A stretch of 64,000 nucleotides of DNA from Psychromonas sp. CNPT3. Its GTDB lineage: Bacteria > Pseudomonadota > Gammaproteobacteria > Enterobacterales > Psychromonadaceae. Of this stretch, positions 61,754-64,000 are shown one piece after another. Below the pieces are notes generated by a model, which was not told the DNA's origin, did no database searches, and worked only from the letters and a program-made list of their open reading frames with translations. Location of the stretch: NCBI RefSeq assembly GCF_000153405.2, contig NC_020802.1, positions 2,685,883 to 2,749,882 of the forward strand. Direction: 5' to 3'. The translations under genes were made by a program, and so were the position numbers. Every line of letters begins with the position of its first letter. The first letter of the stretch is position 1.

Positions 61754-62125
61754 GTTGCATACCTTATGTTGTTAAAATAAAGGAAAATAATATATACCCA
61801 TGTTACCTCCGTTAAGATATTATTTTCAATACGGATATATTCTTATATATACGCTTCTATCATGCTATCTAGTAAATAAATACAATAGAGGGCTACGCAC
61901 CTAAATGCTCTGTTTTTTATTTATTTCCATTATTTATTTCCATGTCATATCTCGATAATATAATGCCTTTACAATATTTTAGGCCTAATAAGAGAGATGT
62001 TTAATTTATTAGGCACTTATTTTGTGGCAACCAAGCACTGATATAAATATGTAAAGAAGACAAACTATCTAAGTACTTTGCTCTCACAAGCAACCTTAAA
62101 AATATTAAATATAAGGCAATAATTA
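61754..62125. other. pdxY-yjjG spacer with a long-loop hairpin
   Basis: 372 bp without gene. It contains GCCTAATAA (61983-61991) and its exact complement TTATTAGGC (62006-62014), separated by 14 bp. There is no U-tract, so it is more like an operator or RNA stem than a terminator. Otherwise AT-rich. Confidence 0.4.
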
Positions 62126-62800
62126 ATGCAGTATAAATGGATCCTATTTGACGCAGACGAAACGCTCTTTCACTTTGATGCTTATCAAGGTCTTAAATTA
62201 ATGTTTTCACGTTTCGGCATTACCTTTTCAAAACAACAATTCACCGAATACCAGAAGGTCAACAAACCACTTTGGGTCGATTATCAAGACGGGAAAATCA
62301 CCTCTAAGGAATTACAAAATATTCGTTTTCAACCCTGGGCAGAGCAACTGTGCATTACAACACAAGAAATAAACAGTGCTTTTTTAAGTGCGATGGCCGA
62401 TATCTGCACTTTTTTACCCGGCGCACTCGAACTTTTAAATAGCTTAAAAGATCGCGTGAAATTAGGGATCATTACCAATGGCTTTACTGAATTACAGAAT
62501 ATTAGATTAGAGAAGATGGGACTTTTAGATACTTTTTCCGCATTGATCATCTCTGAACAAGTGGGCATAGCCAAACCGCACAAAGGTATTTTTGACTTTG
62601 CCTTTACACAAATGGACCATCCCAATAAGCATGAGATTTTAATGGTAGGTGATAACCCACACTCCGATATTCTAGGCGGAATGAACGCTGGCATTCATAC
62701 TTGTTGGCTAAATGTGCAAGGCACTCCCCTACCAGAGGGAATAGATCCCAGCTATCAAGTCGCAACACTTGATGAATTAAACGCGCTGTTAAATTGCTAA
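62126..62800 (+). CDS. yjjG: pyrimidine 5'-nucleotidase YjjG
   Basis: A 224-aa HAD phosphatase. DADETLF is motif I, IITNGF motif II, KPHKGIF motif III and MVGDNPHSDILGG motif IV. YjjG removes phosphate from dTMP, UMP and non-canonical pyrimidine nucleotides. A terminator follows. Confidence 0.9.
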   Translation: MQYKWILFDADETLFHFDAYQGLKLMFSRFGITFSKQQFTEYQKVNKPLWVDYQDGKITSKELQNIRFQPWAEQLCITTQEINSAFLSAMADICTFLPGALELLNSLKDRVKLGIITNGFTELQNIRLEKMGLLDTFSALIISEQVGIAKPHKGIFDFAFTQMDHPNKHEILMVGDNPHSDILGGMNAGIHTCWLNVQGTPLPEGIDPSYQVATLDELNALLNC

Positions 62801-62850
62801 TAGGTTCGCTTTAGTTAGATGCATAAAGCCTCATAGATAGATATAAAACA

Positions 62851-62884
62851 GTAAAAAGGCTACTTTAAAAAGTAGTCTTTTTAC
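62851..62884 (+). terminator. yjjG terminator
   Basis: GTAAAAAGGCTACTT and AAGTAGTCTTTTTAC form a nearly perfect stem with one mismatch and T-rich 3' side. Confidence 0.85.
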
Positions 62885-62955
62885 AACAGATAACCTTTAG
62901 TTATCGCTCATCTCTCCGGCCACCTCACGTTGGATCTACCCTGACAAATAATCTG

Positions 62956-64000
62956 TTAAAACAATTTAATGATGATCAATAGGATCAACGCAGGGCAAAT
63001 GAATTTCACATAAATAGGCCATATTTTCCAAAATAAAGAGTCCTGACTCACCCCCTCTTGTGCATATATCTCTTTTAATAAATCATTACGCTGCCATACC
63101 CAACCTAAATAGATAGCGATTGCTAAAGCAATTAATGGTTGCGCTCGCTCGGTGGTCAAAGTGATCATAAAATTAAACAAAGGATCAAAATAGAAAACGA
63201 CAATCAATGCGAGCACTAAAATCAAAACACCGACAAATAAACTCGCATTATTACGACCCATTTTCGTTTTTTCAACAAGATAACTTGTGGGAACTTCAAC
63301 AATCGAGATGGTTGAGGTTAAACCCGCAATCGCCATTAAACTAAAAAATATAAAGCTCAAAATATACTGAGATTGCCCTCCGATACTATCAAACAGATGC
63401 GGAAGCACTGTGAATACAAGGGTCGTATCATTAAGTAGTTGCCCCTGATCATCAAAAATAACAACCCCATTATGCTGCGCAACGTACATGGCAGGGATGA
63501 TCATCATAGCAGCTAAAAAAGCCACAGAAGTATCCATTAAAGTTACATAAGCCGTTAATTTTGCAATGTTTTCTTTTTTATTTATATAAGAGCCATACAC
63601 CATCATTGCGCCAGTACCGATAGTCAGGGAAAAAAATGTTTGCCCTAACGCCCCCATCAAGACTTGTGTGTCTAAGATCCTAGAAAAATCAGGTTTAAAA
63701 AGTAGAGAGAGACCTTGCATCGCCCCGGGTAAGGTTAAAATATAAATAGCGCCACCCAGTAATATAGCTAACAATAAAGGCATTAATCTTTTTGACCATT
63801 TTTCTATGCCCTGTTGCACGCCTTGGCGAATAATATAAACCGCCATCACGATCAATAAACTCGTGAAAAAAACGTTTCTCGCCACCGAAAAATCAATAAA
63901 CCAAGATGATAATTGAGCAAACCCAACAAAACGACTCACCGATGCCAATGCAAAACTAACAAACCAACCCGATAAAATAGTGTAAAAGCTACAAATTAAA
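62956..64000 (-). CDS. sodium-dependent transporter (NSS/SNF family), partial
   Basis: The reading frame stays open to the right edge (frame reads FYTILSGWFVSFALASVSRF there), so the apparent TTG start at 63948 is not the true start. The visible 348 residues hold about eight membrane helices of the neurotransmitter-sodium symporter family, with SLTIGTGAMMVYGSY typical of the bacterial SNF group. The N-terminal roughly 100 residues are outside. Substrate unknown, probably an amino acid. Confidence 0.85.
   Translation of the reverse strand, partial: LICSFYTILSGWFVSFALASVSRFVGFAQLSSWFIDFSVARNVFFTSLLIVMAVYIIRQGVQQGIEKWSKRLMPLLLAILLGGAIYILTLPGAMQGLSLLFKPDFSRILDTQVLMGALGQTFFSLTIGTGAMMVYGSYINKKENIAKLTAYVTLMDTSVAFLAAMMIIPAMYVAQHNGVVIFDDQGQLLNDTTLVFTVLPHLFDSIGGQSQYILSFIFFSLMAIAGLTSTISIVEVPTSYLVEKTKMGRNNASLFVGVLILVLALIVVFYFDPLFNFMITLTTERAQPLIALAIAIYLGWVWQRNDLLKEIYAQEGVSQDSLFWKIWPIYVKFICPALILLIIIKLF

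Overview
The window looks like a chromosomal segment of a cold-adapted marine gammaproteobacterium, most likely Psychromonas or a close relative. This rests on the 16S gene, on E. coli/Vibrio-like gene neighbourhoods (bioH-gntX-nfuA, yibN-grxC-secB-gpsA beside gpmI-envC, pncC-recA beside mutS, yajR-ssb), on AT-rich DNA and on a long-leader deaD. The genus is an inference from memory, not from a search.

Layout. 1-2220: start of an rRNA operon on the minus strand (promoters P1 and P2, boxA, 16S, then the first bases of tRNA-Glu at the window edge). 2221-20610: conserved housekeeping genes (yheS, yheV, slyD, a two-gene unit containing a minimal flagellar-rod-like protein, bioH, comF/gntX, nfuA, deaD, glmU, nadE, asd, gpsA, secB, grxC, yibN, gpmI, envC, panM). 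20625-22526: a MITE-like repeat, a DUF4136 lipoprotein and dusA. 22442-43155: a 20.7-kb genomic island inserted in the 5' end of dusA. It is bounded by a 25-bp imperfect direct repeat (22 of 25 identical), carries an integrase remnant next to dusA, and leaves a displaced, frameshifted dusA 5' end at the far side. 43544-64000: backbone again (LysR, exported DJ-1 protein, a second MITE copy, xapR-xapA-emrD, pepA, recA with two tandem LexA boxes, pncC, mutS, a MazG-like gene, an unknown membrane protein, rlmJ, yajR, ssb, pdxY, yjjG, and a partial sodium-dependent transporter).

The island is the notable part. On its minus strand are four tightly packed large genes: a 1286-aa protein that joins a ClpA/B-type AAA+ module, a receiver-like domain and an FtsH-type AAA+ zinc protease; a 1293-aa-class DUF4062-STAND NTPase; a membrane protein with two NAD-binding TrkA-N-like domains and a RyR domain; and a SLOG-domain protein with four predicted membrane helices. 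Downstream on the same strand lie a small lipoprotein with a homopolymer frameshift, a membrane protein, a PPP-type phosphatase, and an ECF-like sigma factor translationally coupled to a Hanks-type kinase with a C-terminal membrane anchor. I infer a regulated, membrane-associated sensing and proteolysis system, plausibly for defence. The sequence shows the domains and the order; the function is not shown. A second set of small membrane proteins, a Sel1-repeat protein and a lipoprotein occupies the far end of the island.

Two dispersed noncoding repeat families are visible in the backbone: a 160-bp element with imperfect terminal inverted repeats (20.6 and 45.6 kb) and a 70-100-bp sequence (7.6, 16.7 and 51.0 kb). 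No CRISPR array and no intact insertion sequence or transposase gene was seen.
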